Assembly (NCBI RefSeq): GCF_008087345.1
Contig: NZ_ML701737.1
Span: 186,001-250,000, forward strand
DNA length: 64,000 nt
Direction: 5' to 3'
Source of the DNA: Nocardioides caldifontis
Lineage (GTDB): Bacteria > Actinomycetota > Actinomycetes > Propionibacteriales > Nocardioidaceae
This document shows positions 16,674 through 25,722 of the stretch, piece by piece. The notes beneath the pieces are model-generated. The model saw nothing but the letters and a program-made list of their open reading frames with translations. It did not search any database and was not told where the DNA came from. A program made the position numbers and the translations under genes. How positions within the stretch are numbered: the stretch's first letter is position 1; each line of letters begins with the position of its first letter.

Positions 16674-17699
16674 ATGTCTGACGTGCCCGCGCCGCTCGCC
16701 GCCGCCCACGACGCCCCGGACCGCAACCTCGCCCTCGAGCTGGTGCGGGTCACCGAAGCCGCCGCGATGGCCGCCGGCCGGTGGGTCGGCCGCGGCGACA
16801 AGAACGGCGCCGACAACGTCGCGGTCAACGCGATGCGGGTGCTGATCTCCACCGTCGGGATGCGCGGCGTCGTGGTCATCGGCGAGGGCGAGAAGGACAA
16901 CGCCCCGATGCTCTTCAACGGCGAGCAGGTCGGCGACGGCACCGGCCCCGAGGTCGACGTGGCGGTCGACCCGATCGACGGCACCACGCTGACCGCCAAG
17001 GGGATGAACAACGCCATCTCGGTGATGGCGGTGGCGCCGCGGGGCTCGATGTACGACCCCTCCGCGGTCTTCTACATGGAGAAGCTGGTGACGGGCCCCG
17101 AGGCCGCCGACGTGGTCGACATCCGCTACCCGGTGAAGGAGAACATCCACCAGGTCGCGAAGGCGAAGGGCGGCAGCCCGGCCGACGTCACCGTGGTGCT
17201 CCTCGACCGGCCCCGCCACGCCGACCTCGTCGACGAGATCCGGGCCGCCGGTGCGCGGATCAAGTTCATCAGCGACGGCGACGTGGCCGGCGCGATCATG
17301 GCCGCCCGCGCCGGCACCGGGGTGGACCTGCTCCTCGGCGTCGGCGGCACCCCCGAGGGGATCATCGCCGCCTGCGCGATGAAGTGCCTCGACGGCGTGA
17401 TCCAGGGACGGCTCTGGCCGACCGACGACGAGGAGCGCCAGCGGGCCCTCGACGCCGGTCACGACCTCGACCCCGACCACGTGCTGACCACCAACGACCT
17501 CGTCGACACCGACGACTGCTTCTTCGTGGCCACCGGCATCACCGACGGTGAGCTCACCCAAGGGGTGCGATACCGCGCCGGCGGGGCCACCACCCACAGC
17601 CTGGTCATGAGGTCGCGCAGCGGCACGATCCGCAGCATCGTCAGCGAGCACAAGCTGCAGAAGCTGAAGTCCTACGCGAGCGTCGACTTCGAGCACTGA
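16674..17699 (+). CDS. glpX: Fructose-1,6-bisphosphatase, class II
   Basis: A 341-residue GlpX-type phosphatase, the standard gluconeogenic FBPase of actinobacteria. Motifs include [13 protein letters not shown] (metal ligands), [15 protein letters not shown] (the phosphatase DPxDGTT signature), [14 protein letters not shown], and [20 protein letters not shown]. It removes the 1-phosphate of fructose 1,6-bisphosphate using Mg2+ or Mn2+. Starts at ATG 16674. The sugar kinase gene follows 81 bases later in the same direction. Confidence 0.96.
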   Translation: MSDVPAPLAAAHDAPDRNLALELVRVTEAAAMAAGRWVGRGDKNGADNVAVNAMRVLISTVGMRGVVVIGEGEKDNAPMLFNGEQVGDGTGPEVDVAVDPIDGTTLTAKGMNNAISVMAVAPRGSMYDPSAVFYMEKLVTGPEAADVVDIRYPVKENIHQVAKAKGGSPADVTVVLLDRPRHADLVDEIRAAGARIKFISDGDVAGAIMAARAGTGVDLLLGVGGTPEGIIAACAMKCLDGVIQGRLWPTDDEERQRALDAGHDLDPDHVLTTNDLVDTDDCFFVATGITDGELTQGVRYRAGGATTHSLVMRSRSGTIRSIVSEHKLQKLKSYASVDFEH

Positions 17700-17780
17700 C
17701 CCGGTGATCTGGTCCGGGCACTGATCCGCCTGGTTCCGGGGAAGACTCCGCTCGGGAGATCCTGGGACCTGGGAGGAACC

Positions 17781-18698
17781 GTGCTGGTGAGACCGCGCTT
17801 CGTCGTGGTCGGCGAGTCACTCGTCGACGTCGTCGTCACCCCTGCGGGCGAGACGCGGCGCGCGCCGGGGGGATCGCCGCTCAACGTCGCCGTGGGGCTG
17901 TCGCGGCTGGACGTGCCGACCACGCTGGTGACCGAGATCGGCGACGACGCCCTCGGCCGGCTGGTCGTCGACCACGTGCTGGCCAGCGACGTCGCGCTGC
18001 CGCCGGGGAGCATCGTGCCCGGCCGGCACACGAGCACGGCGACGGCGTACCTCGACGCGTCCGGCGCGGCGACGTACGACTTCGACCTGGCCTGGGAGCT
18101 CGAGCCGCGGGCCCTCCCAGAGGAGGCGGGCGCGCTCCACGTCGGCTCCCTCGGCACCGCCCTGCGCCCCGGTCGGGACCAGGTGCTGGCGCTCGTGGAA
18201 GAGGCCACGCGCCGCGAGCTGCTGGTCTCCTACGACCCGAACGCCCGGCCGTCGCTCACGCCGGACCCCGGGCAGGCGTGGCGCGACGTGCGCGAGGTGG
18301 CCGCCGCGGCGTCCATCGTCAAGCTGAGCGACGAGGACCTCGGCTTCCTCACCCCGGGGACGACCCCCGAGGAGCTCGCCCGGCTGCTCCTGCAGGGACC
18401 GACCCGGCTGGTGGTCGTCACCTCCGGGGGCTCGGGCGCCTGGGCGTTCAGCGCCGAGGCGCAGGTGCACGTCGCCTCGCGCACCAGTGAGGTCGTCGAC
18501 ACCGTCGGTGCCGGGGACTCGTTCATGGCCGCGCTGCTCGCGGTCGTCGTCGAGCACGGGCTCGACGACCTGACCGCGCCGCGGCTCCAGCAGTACGTCG
18601 AGGCGGCGCACGAGGCCGCGGCGGTCACGGTCTCCCGGCTGGGAGCGGACCCGCCGCGCCGGAGCGACCTCCCCTCGGGGTGGCCGGTGGTGGGCTGA
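17781..18698 (+). CDS. PfkB-family carbohydrate kinase (fructokinase-like)
   Basis: A 305-residue ribokinase-fold sugar kinase. The N-terminus has FVVVGESLVDVVV and the substrate-binding APGGSPLNVAVGLSRL. The PfkB signature with the catalytic Asp is VVDTVGAGDSFMAALL near residue 240. The GTG at 17781 has a textbook GGAGGAACC ribosome binding site. The GGSPLNVA motif favours a fructokinase- or 2-keto-3-deoxygluconate kinase-like enzyme, but the sugar cannot be fixed. The next gene on the opposite strand ends two bases after its stop. Confidence 0.9.
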   Translation: MLVRPRFVVVGESLVDVVVTPAGETRRAPGGSPLNVAVGLSRLDVPTTLVTEIGDDALGRLVVDHVLASDVALPPGSIVPGRHTSTATAYLDASGAATYDFDLAWELEPRALPEEAGALHVGSLGTALRPGRDQVLALVEEATRRELLVSYDPNARPSLTPDPGQAWRDVREVAAAASIVKLSDEDLGFLTPGTTPEELARLLLQGPTRLVVVTSGGSGAWAFSAEAQVHVASRTSEVVDTVGAGDSFMAALLAVVVEHGLDDLTAPRLQQYVEAAHEAAAVTVSRLGADPPRRSDLPSGWPVVG

Positions 18699-18699
18699 G

Positions 18700-19483
18700 T
18701 CAGCCGACCTCGGTGCGCGGCACCGACCACCCCGGCCGACGCAGCGCGAGCGGACGGCCCTGGATCCGCTCGACCGCCTCGGTGACGATCGCGAGCACGA
18801 CGGGATCGAGGGCCATGCCCACGTGGCTGGTCCGCACTTCGCGCGCTTCGGCGGCCGGGTCGACGCAGGCGCGCCAGTCGGTGATGCCGGTCGTGCACTC
18901 CTCCCCCATCGCCCAGGAGAGCCCGAGCCGCTGCAGGTGGCGCAGCAGCCGGACCTGAGCCAGCAGCAGCCCGTGGGCCGCGCCGGGGGCGAGCATCGGG
19001 CTGCCCATCGTGACGATCCCGGACACCAGGTCCGGGCGGCGGGCCGCGACCGGCGCGGGACATCATCCCGCCGAGGCTGTGGCCGACGAGGACGACCTTG
19101 CGCTCGCGGCGCTCGGCGATCCCCTCGATGCGCCGCTCGAGGGCCTCGGTGCCCCGCTCGAGGCAGCCGACGTTGCGACGATGCCCGTGCGGTACGTGCG
19201 GTGGCCGCGGTCGGGCAGGTGCCGGGCCATCCATCCGAGCGTGTAGTCACCGGCGAGGAAGCCGGGGACGAGCAGCACCGGCTCGCCGGAGGTGCGCGCG
19301 GCCCGGGTGGCGAAGGGGCGCGACCTCCGCTCGGCGCGGGCTGTGGAGGCCGCCTTCCGGTACGCCGGCCTCGACCACCACGCTCGCCTCCCGCGCGAGC
19401 GCCCGCAGCCCCCGCGGACCGGCGAAGCCGTCCGGGACCAGGAACTCGGCGAGGCGCAGGGCCCATGGGACGACGTTACCCAC
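18700..19483 (-). pseudogene. Alpha/beta hydrolase (lipase-like), three frameshifts
   Basis: Joining three frames recovers one ordinary lipase-like hydrolase: an N-terminus with GNVVPWALRLAEFLVPDGF, then EPVLLVPGFLAGDYTLGWM, the nucleophile elbow VVLVGHSLGGMMSRA, and a C-terminal part with GIVTMGSPMLAPGAAHG. The frame is broken by single-base changes near 19325 (one extra C), 19185 (one base missing) and 19050 (one extra G). All three lie in GC-rich runs, so true decay and sequencing or assembly errors are both possible. As written, no full-length protein can be made. Confidence 0.75.
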
Positions 19484-19542
19484 GTCACACGAGCCTCATG
19501 TGCATTACAACCACGTCGGTGCCGGTGCCTACCATCGACGGC

Positions 19543-20505
19543 ATGACCGGGACCTCCGAGAGCGCCAACCCCGACTGCGCCAGCCCCGAGAGCCGCACGC
19601 CGGTGGCGGACGTCGCCGTCTCCGAGGAGCAGGTCGCGTCGCTCCCGTCGGGGATCGACATCTGCTACCAGACCTTCGGCGACCCCGACGACCGGCCGCT
19701 GCTGCTGGTGATGGGGCTCGGCGGGCCGATGACCTGGTGGCCGCCGGAGCTCTGCCGCCGGCTCGCCGCGGCCGGGTTCCACGTGATCCGCTACGACAAC
19801 CGCGACACGGGACGCTCCACCCGGCTGAGCCACCTGCGGGTCCGGCGTACCGACCTGGTGAAGGCGTTCCTCGGCGGCAGCGTGCCGGTCCCCTACAGCC
19901 TGCGCGACATGGCCGACGACGCGTTCGGCCTCCTCGACCACCTCGGCATCGACGCCGCGCACCTCGCGGGGGTCTCCATGGGCGGGATGATCGTGCAGAC
20001 CATGGCGATCGACCACCCCGAGCGGGTGCTGTCGATGACCTCCATCATGTCGACGACCGGCTCGCGCACGAAGGGGTTCCAGCACCCCGTGCTGCTGCCC
20101 GGCCTGCTGCGGCGCGGCGCGCGCACCAAGGAGCAGTACGTCGAGGGCACCGTCGTCTTCCAGAAGCTGATCGCCTCCCCGGCGTACCCGACCCCGGACG
20201 ACAAGGTCCGCGCCCGCGCCGAGGAGACCTGGGAGCGGGGGCTGAACTTCCCCGGCGTCATGCGGCACATGATCGCCGTGGTCACCCAGCCCGACCGCAC
20301 CCCCGCCCTGTCGTCCCTGCGCATGCCGGTCACCGTGGTGCACGGCACGAAGGACAAGATGGTGCACGTCTCCGGCGGCCGGGCCACCGCCAAGGCCGTC
20401 CCCGGCGCCGAGCTGCGGCTCGTGCCCGGCATGGGCCACGACATCCCCGAGGGGCTCTTCGACACCTTCGTCGACGCGATCAGCAGCAGCGCCGCCCGCG
20501 CCTGA
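19543..20505 (+). CDS. Alpha/beta fold hydrolase
   Basis: A 320-residue hydrolase with PLLLVMGLGGPMTWWPPELC (oxyanion-hole region), YDNRDTGRSTRL, the nucleophile elbow LAGVSMGGMIVQTMA, and a late Asp/His pair in VVHGTKDKMVHVSGG and GMGHDIPEG. This is the lipase/esterase branch often annotated as carboxylesterase or 3-oxoadipate enol-lactonase-like. Two in-frame ATGs are possible (19498 and 19543); the second is used because the region before it looks like leader. Substrate unknown. It converges on the GH13 gene, with a shared hairpin between. Confidence 0.85.
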   Translation: MTGTSESANPDCASPESRTPVADVAVSEEQVASLPSGIDICYQTFGDPDDRPLLLVMGLGGPMTWWPPELCRRLAAAGFHVIRYDNRDTGRSTRLSHLRVRRTDLVKAFLGGSVPVPYSLRDMADDAFGLLDHLGIDAAHLAGVSMGGMIVQTMAIDHPERVLSMTSIMSTTGSRTKGFQHPVLLPGLLRRGARTKEQYVEGTVVFQKLIASPAYPTPDDKVRARAEETWERGLNFPGVMRHMIAVVTQPDRTPALSSLRMPVTVVHGTKDKMVHVSGGRATAKAVPGAELRLVPGMGHDIPEGLFDTFVDAISSSAARA

Positions 20506-20512
20506 TCCCGTC

Positions 20513-20551
20513 TCGAGCCGCCCCTCCCTCGCACCACGACGGGCGGCTCGA
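20513..20551. terminator. Convergent hairpin made of a GAGCCGCCC inverted repeat
   Basis: Perfect 11-bp arms (TCGAGCCGCCC at 20513-20523, complement at 20541-20551) with a 17-base loop, between the convergent stops of the hydrolase and the GH13 gene. It is placed to end transcription from both sides. The arm sequence and the CACGA(C)GGGCGGCTC context match the core of the 33-bp repeats at 27272 and the cluster at 55602, so it may be a diverged member of that family. Confidence 0.65.
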
Positions 20552-20564
20552 CACGAGAGGCGAG

Positions 20565-22508
20565 TCAGGTGGTGGTGATCCAGGCATAGCTCCAGGGGTG
20601 CAGCCGGAGCTGGCCGGACCACCAGTCGAGCGGGCCGTCGCTGGAGAGCAGGGGCCGCGGGTCGGTGATGCCGGCGTGGCGGAGGACCGTCGCGTCGAGC
20701 AGCTCCTCACCGTCGCTGAAGCAGGCGACGCCGAGGACCGGAGCGGCCCGCGGGTGGTGGCGCACCCACGCGAGCACCCGCGGGTTCCCCTGGTTCACCA
20801 CCCACGTGTCGGCGTCGGAGCGCAGCGACTCGGTCGAGCGGCGCGCGGCGGCCATCGCGCGGAGCGCGGAGAAGATCCGCCCCTCGGGGCACTGCGGGTC
20901 GTGGCGCCGCTCCGCCGCGACCCAGTCCATCCGCGGCCGGTGCAGCCACCGGTTGTCGTCGCCGTGCTCCGGCTCGGCCGCCCAGTCGGGGTCGGAGCGC
21001 ATCGCGATCTCGTCGCCCATGTAGACCAGCGGGATACCCCCGAAGGCGTACGCGACGGCATGCAGCAGCTCGACCCGGCGCAGCGCGGCGTCGACGTCGG
21101 CTGGCCAGCCGTGCTCCAGCGCCTCGTCGAGCCCGGCGAGCGAGGCGGTCATCCCCGACGTACGGACGGAGCCGGAGCCCGGGTCGGCCTGGAAGTCGGC
21201 ACCCGAGGCGAACGAGCCGGGGTGCCGGCCGGCGTAGAAGTCGGCGAGGAACGCGCGGTGGCGAGCCGGGTCGACGGCCACCGCCCAGGCGTCCTCGTCG
21301 CCGACCGCCCAGCCGATGTCGTCGTGGTTGCGCACGTAGGTGACCCACCCGCTCTGCCGCGGCACCTGACGCCGCCGGGCGAGCGCCTGGGCGGGCAGCC
21401 GAGCGTCGCGGGCGGCGAGCGCCGACCACCCCATCACCATCAGCTGGTTGTCGTAGGCGAGGTCGCACTCGGGGCGGTACCGCTCGTGGCCACCCAGGTA
21501 CGGCACCAGCTCGTCCGGACCGACGATCGCCTCGGCCTTGAGCAGCACCCCTGGCATGGCCAACCGGGTCAGCGCGCGCAGCGCCTGGAGGATGCGGTGC
21601 GCCTCGGGCTGGTTCTGGCAGTTGGTCCCCACGCGCTTCCACAGGAACGGCGCCGCGTCGAGCCGGACCACGTCGACGCCCCGGTTGGCCAGCGTCAGCA
21701 GGACGCCGAGCATGCTCCGGAAGACCGCCGGGTTCGCCCAGTTGAGGTCCCACTGGTACTCGTGGAAGGTCGTCCAGACCCACTCGCCGGTCTCCGGCAG
21801 GTGGGTGAAGCTGCCCGGCGCGGTGTCGGGGAACACCTCGGGAAGTGTCCGCTCGTAGGCGTCCGGCTCGGTGCGGTCCGGGAAGAACCGGTAGAAGGCG
21901 CGGTACGCCGGGTCGCCGGCCAGCGCCTTCTGGGCCCAGACGTGCTCACGGGCCGTGTGGTTGAGCACGAGGTCGACGCAGAGCGCGATCCCCCGCTCGT
22001 GGAGCGCCTCCGCGAGCGCCTCGAGGTCGGCCATCGTGCCGAGCCGCGGGTCGACGGCGTCGTAGTCCTCGACCGCGTAGCCGCCGTCGTTCTCGCCCTC
22101 GCGCGACTTGAGCAGCGGCATGAGGTGGAGGTACCGCACGCCCAGCTCCTCGAGGTGGTCGAGGTGCTCCCGGACCCCGCGGAGGTCGCCGGCGAACCGG
22201 TCGGCGTAGCAGACGTAGCCGACCACGTCCTCGGCGAGGAACCACGACGGGTCGACCTCGCGGCGCCGGTCGAGCACGCGCAGGGGCTCCGGGCGTGAGG
22301 TGGCCGCGGCCAGCGCGTCGGCCACCAGGTCGGGGACGAGGCGTGCCACGTCGCCGTGGGCGCCGTACACCTCCTCCAGGGCGTCGCGGAGGTCGGGCAG
22401 GACGAGGTCGAGCCTCGCCAGGAAGGCCTCGCCCTCGAGCAGCCCCAGCTGCTCGAGGGCGACCGGCCTCACGGTGCCGACGAGGTCGACACCTGGTTCC
22501 CGGGACAC
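20565..22508 (-). CDS. Amylosucrase-like glycoside hydrolase family 13 protein
   Basis: A 647-residue cytoplasmic GH13 enzyme that matches amylosucrases over its length (the Neisseria enzyme has 636 residues). It has an all-helical N-terminal domain, then GYVCYADRFAGDLRGV, YLHLMPLLKSREGENDGGYA, TFHEYQWDLNWANP, the nucleophile in DVVRLDAAPF (about D284), the acid/base in LLKAEAI (about E326) and VRNHDDIGW (about D396). Such enzymes either build alpha-glucan from sucrose or hydrolyse sucrose; the sequence alone does not decide. It is the last gene of a sugar ABC operon (10 bases after the ATPase), so it probably acts on the imported sugar. Confidence 0.85.
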   Translation of the reverse strand: MSREPGVDLVGTVRPVALEQLGLLEGEAFLARLDLVLPDLRDALEEVYGAHGDVARLVPDLVADALAAATSRPEPLRVLDRRREVDPSWFLAEDVVGYVCYADRFAGDLRGVREHLDHLEELGVRYLHLMPLLKSREGENDGGYAVEDYDAVDPRLGTMADLEALAEALHERGIALCVDLVLNHTAREHVWAQKALAGDPAYRAFYRFFPDRTEPDAYERTLPEVFPDTAPGSFTHLPETGEWVWTTFHEYQWDLNWANPAVFRSMLGVLLTLANRGVDVVRLDAAPFLWKRVGTNCQNQPEAHRILQALRALTRLAMPGVLLKAEAIVGPDELVPYLGGHERYRPECDLAYDNQLMVMGWSALAARDARLPAQALARRRQVPRQSGWVTYVRNHDDIGWAVGDEDAWAVAVDPARHRAFLADFYAGRHPGSFASGADFQADPGSGSVRTSGMTASLAGLDEALEHGWPADVDAALRRVELLHAVAYAFGGIPLVYMGDEIAMRSDPDWAAEPEHGDDNRWLHRPRMDWVAAERRHDPQCPEGRIFSALRAMAAARRSTESLRSDADTWVVNQGNPRVLAWVRHHPRAAPVLGVACFSDGEELLDATVLRHAGITDPRPLLSSDGPLDWWSGQLRLHPWSYAWITTT

Positions 22509-22518
22509 GGGGTGCGGA

Positions 22519-23604
22519 TCAGTCCGAGAGCCGCTCCCCGGTGTCGGTGTCGAAGACGTGCACGTGCTCGGGGTCCGTCGTCACCCGCAGCGTCTCGCCC
22601 TTCTGCGCGACGGCCCGGCCGCTCATCCGGATGATCACCGTGGAGGGAGTGCCCTCCACGTCGCTGGTGCCGTAGACGTAGTTGTCGGCGCCCAGCTGCT
22701 CGACCACGGTGACCCGGATCGGGAACCCCTCACCGTCCTGCTCGGACAGCAGGCGCCAGTTCTCCGGCCGTACGCCGACGGTGACGTTGCCGTTCATCTT
22801 CTTCGCCGCGGTCGGGTCGACCGGGACGGCGTAGTTGCCGAGCTGCACCTTGCCGTCGCGGGCCACGCCCTCCATCAGGTTCATCTGCGGGGAGCCGATG
22901 AAGCCGGCGACGAAGAGGTTGATCGGCTTGTCGTAGAGCCGCAGCGGGGTGTCGACCTGCTGGAGGTACCCCTTGCTCATCACCGCGACCCGGTCACCCA
23001 TCGTCATCGCCTCCACCTGGTCGTGGGTGACGTAGACGGTGGTGACGCCGAGGTCGGCCTGGAGCTTGGCGATGTCGGTGCGGGTCTGCACCCGCATCTT
23101 CGCGTCGAGGTTCGACAGCGGCTCGTCCATGCAGAACACCTGCGGCGACCGCACGATCGCGCGGCCCATCGCCACCCGCTGCCGCTGACCACCCGAGAGC
23201 GCCTTGGGCTTGCGGTCGAGGTACTCGGTGAGCCCGAGGATCCGGGCGGCCTCCTCGACCCGCTTGCGCTGCTCGTCCTTCGGGACCTTCGCCATCTTCA
23301 GCGCGAACCCCATGTTGTCCGCGACCGACATGTGCGGGTAGAGCGCGTAGTTCTGGAACACCATCGCGATGTCCCGGTCCTTGGGCGGGATGTGCGTGAC
23401 GTCCCGGTCGCCGATGTAGATGTGACCGGAGTTGACCTCCTCCAGCCCCGCCAGCATCCGCAGCGTCGTGGACTTGCCGCATCCCGACGGGCCGACCAGC
23501 ACCATGAACTCGCCGTCGCCGATCTCCAGGTCGATCCCGGGTACGGCGGGCTCGTCGGCGCCGGGATACCAGCGCTGCGCCTTCTCGAACCGAACAGTCG
23601 CCAT
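22519..23604 (-). CDS. Sugar ABC transporter ATP-binding protein (MsmK/UgpC type)
   Basis: A 361-residue MalK-like ATPase: Walker A VGPSGCGKSTTLRML, signature LSGGQRQRVAMGRAIV, Walker B VFCMDEPLSNLD and switch His in TVYVTHDQVEAM, followed by a C-terminal OB-like regulatory domain (GVRPENWRLL and later). I chose the ATG at 23604, with GGAGG 9 bases upstream; the frame stays open 37 codons further. Many actinobacteria share one such ATPase (MsiK) among transporters, so a dedicated copy inside the operon is worth noting. The 94-base gap before it may hold an extra promoter. Confidence 0.93.
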   Translation of the reverse strand: MATVRFEKAQRWYPGADEPAVPGIDLEIGDGEFMVLVGPSGCGKSTTLRMLAGLEEVNSGHIYIGDRDVTHIPPKDRDIAMVFQNYALYPHMSVADNMGFALKMAKVPKDEQRKRVEEAARILGLTEYLDRKPKALSGGQRQRVAMGRAIVRSPQVFCMDEPLSNLDAKMRVQTRTDIAKLQADLGVTTVYVTHDQVEAMTMGDRVAVMSKGYLQQVDTPLRLYDKPINLFVAGFIGSPQMNLMEGVARDGKVQLGNYAVPVDPTAAKKMNGNVTVGVRPENWRLLSEQDGEGFPIRVTVVEQLGADNYVYGTSDVEGTPSTVIIRMSGRAVAQKGETLRVTTDPEHVHVFDTDTGERLSD

Positions 23605-23698
23605 GTCGTGCTCCCTCCACCGGCAGGAACGTGCCGGACGATCCGTTGTGAAGTGATGTGGGCCACACCCTATGCGTGACCCGTGATGTCCGCCCGGT

Positions 23699-24559
23699 TC
23701 AGCCCTTGACGGCACCTCCGGTGAGGCCGCGGACGAAGAACCTCTGCATCGCGAAGAACACGATCAGCGGCAGCAGCATCGAGATGAACGCACCTGCCGT
23801 GAGCAGCTCCGCCCCCTGGCCCTGCGTGCCGAGGAGCTGCTGGAGCTTGACGATCACGGTGGTGTTCTCGTTCTGCAGGAACAGCTTCGCGATCAACAGG
23901 TCGTTCCACGTCCAGAGGAACTGCAGGATCGCGAAGGCCGCCAGAACCGGCACCGACATCGGCACGATCAGCTTCCAGAACGTCTGGAAGTGGGTCGCAC
24001 CGTCGATCTTCGCCGACTCGATGACCGACTTGGGCAGCGTCGACATGTAGTTGCGGATCGTGTAGACCGCCAGCGGCATGCCGAACCCGGTGTGCAGGAT
24101 CCACACCGCGATGAACTGCCCGTTGATGCCGAGGCCGCGCGGCCCGAGCAGGTCGAGCAGCGGCGAGAACGCCACCTGGATCGGGACCACCATCACCGCG
24201 ACGATCGCGATGAAGATGATGTCCTTGCCGCGGAACTCCATGAAGGTGAAGGCGTACGCCGCGAAGGTGGCCAGCAGGATCGGGATGATCGTGGCCGGCA
24301 CCGACACCACGATGGTGTTGATGAAGGCCCCGCCCATGTCCAGGCTGCCGGTCAGCACCTGGTCGTAGTTGTCCCACGTCCAGCCGGCGCCGAACGGGTT
24401 GAACAGCGCCGACCACCAGCCGCTGGTGAGCACGTCGTCCCGGGTGCGGAACGAGGTGACGAGGAGCCCGATGGTCGGGATGCTCCACAGCAGGCAGAGC
24501 ACCGTCATCGTGACGATGGAGAACCAGCTGCGCTCCCGGCCGTCTCTCATCTTGCTCAT
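23699..24559 (-). CDS. Sugar ABC transporter permease (MalG type)
   Basis: A 286-residue inner-membrane permease with six predicted helices and the EAA-type coupling loop SAKIDGATHFQTFWKLIVPMSVP, which docks on the ATPase. Short N-terminal cytoplasmic tail and long first periplasmic loop fit MalG/AglG proteins. Its ATG overlaps the stop of the upstream permease gene by 4 bases, so the pair is translationally coupled. Confidence 0.93.
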   Translation of the reverse strand: MSKMRDGRERSWFSIVTMTVLCLLWSIPTIGLLVTSFRTRDDVLTSGWWSALFNPFGAGWTWDNYDQVLTGSLDMGGAFINTIVVSVPATIIPILLATFAAYAFTFMEFRGKDIIFIAIVAVMVVPIQVAFSPLLDLLGPRGLGINGQFIAVWILHTGFGMPLAVYTIRNYMSTLPKSVIESAKIDGATHFQTFWKLIVPMSVPVLAAFAILQFLWTWNDLLIAKLFLQNENTTVIVKLQQLLGTQGQGAELLTAGAFISMLLPLIVFFAMQRFFVRGLTGGAVKG

Positions 24560-25722
24560 CGGTTCATCTCCTCCTGGCGGAAGTGCCGGACCTGGTAGAA
24601 CAGCACCGGCATCACGGCGATGAGCAGGATCACGACGATCGCGGACGCCTGGCCGGCCTGGCCGTTGGCGAACAGCTCCTGGAAGAACAGGTTCGCGATC
24701 ACGTTGGTCTTGTCGAGCCCGTTCTTGAGGACGTAGACGATGTCGAAGACCTTGAGGACCAGGATCAGCACGGTGATGAAGACCGTGATGATCGTGCCGC
24801 GGATCTGCGGGATCACCACCTGGAAGAAGATCTTCAGCTCGCTCGCCCCGTCGATCCGGGCCGCCTCGAGCGTCTCCTCAGGCACCCCCTTGATCGCCGA
24901 GGAGAGCAGGATCATCGCGAACCCGGTCTGCAGCCAGATCAGGATGACCATCATGAGGAACGAGTTGAGCCGGGCGGTGTCGATCGACAGCCAGGCCTGG
25001 GGCTCGCCCCCGAGCGCGCTCCACACGGCGTTGAGGAGCCCGGTCTGCTCGTCACCGCTGTCGAGCTGGTAGACGAGCAGCCAGATCGCCGAGGCGCCCA
25101 CGAAGCTGATCGCCATCGGGAGGAAGATCAGGCTCTTGGCGACCTTCTCCCCCGTCTGCGACAGCTTGTCCGCGAGCACCGCCACCACGGTTCCGAACGC
25201 CACCGTGAGTGCCGGCACCACCAACAACCAGAGGATGTTGTTGGTGATCGAGATCCAGAACTCGTCGTCCTGGAAGATCGCTCGATAATTGTCGAACCCG
25301 ACGTAAGCGGTGCTGTCCGCGTTGGCGAACGAGTAGTGGATCGTCTGCACCGTCGGGTACAGCAGCATGACCCCGATCGCGGCGACCGCCGGCGCCAGGT
25401 AGGCGTACGGCATCACCCTCAGCGACAGCCGCTCCGGCAGCCCTTCCACCATCATGTTGAGGAAGTAGAAGAAGACCGCCGCGCCGCCGACGCCTGCGAT
25501 CAGCGCCACGATCGCGATGACGATCCGCGACCCGAACTTCTCGGGGTAGTAGCCGAAGGCCAGGAACAGGTTGCCGATGCCCCAGGCGACCACCACCATG
25601 CCGACGAGCCCGATGAAGAACTTGCCGGCGTTGAAGCCCCCGACCCCTTCCGCGGGTGGGGTGGGCGCCTTCGTGTCGTGCTTCGGCTCGAGGGAGACCG
25701 GCGCGCTTCCGCTGCCGCTCAT
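24556..25722 (-). CDS. Sugar ABC transporter permease (MalF type)
   Basis: A 388-residue permease. An N-terminal extension with three hydrophobic segments (about residues 30-110) precedes the core six helices, as in MalF/AglF. The EAA loop is LEAARIDGASELKIFFQVVIPQ. The start ATG at 25722 overlaps the binding-protein stop (ATGA). An open frame to 25968 is antisense-like low-complexity and was not used. It forms the membrane channel together with the MalG-type partner. Confidence 0.93.
   Translation of the reverse strand: MSGSGSAPVSLEPKHDTKAPTPPAEGVGGFNAGKFFIGLVGMVVVAWGIGNLFLAFGYYPEKFGSRIVIAIVALIAGVGGAAVFFYFLNMMVEGLPERLSLRVMPYAYLAPAVAAIGVMLLYPTVQTIHYSFANADSTAYVGFDNYRAIFQDDEFWISITNNILWLLVVPALTVAFGTVVAVLADKLSQTGEKVAKSLIFLPMAISFVGASAIWLLVYQLDSGDEQTGLLNAVWSALGGEPQAWLSIDTARLNSFLMMVILIWLQTGFAMILLSSAIKGVPEETLEAARIDGASELKIFFQVVIPQIRGTIITVFITVLILVLKVFDIVYVLKNGLDKTNVIANLFFQELFANGQAGQASAIVVILLIAVMPVLFYQVRHFRQEEMNR

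Noticed and set aside
19475-19490. Possible CRP-like site (TGTGACGTGGGTAAC on the - strand)
   Set aside because: One half-site is degraded and it lies within the start of the broken hydrolase gene; too weak to call.
19098-22298. 1066-codon open frame on the + strand
   Set aside because: It overlaps the hydrolase in another frame and runs antisense to the amylosucrase-like gene; no recognisable protein.
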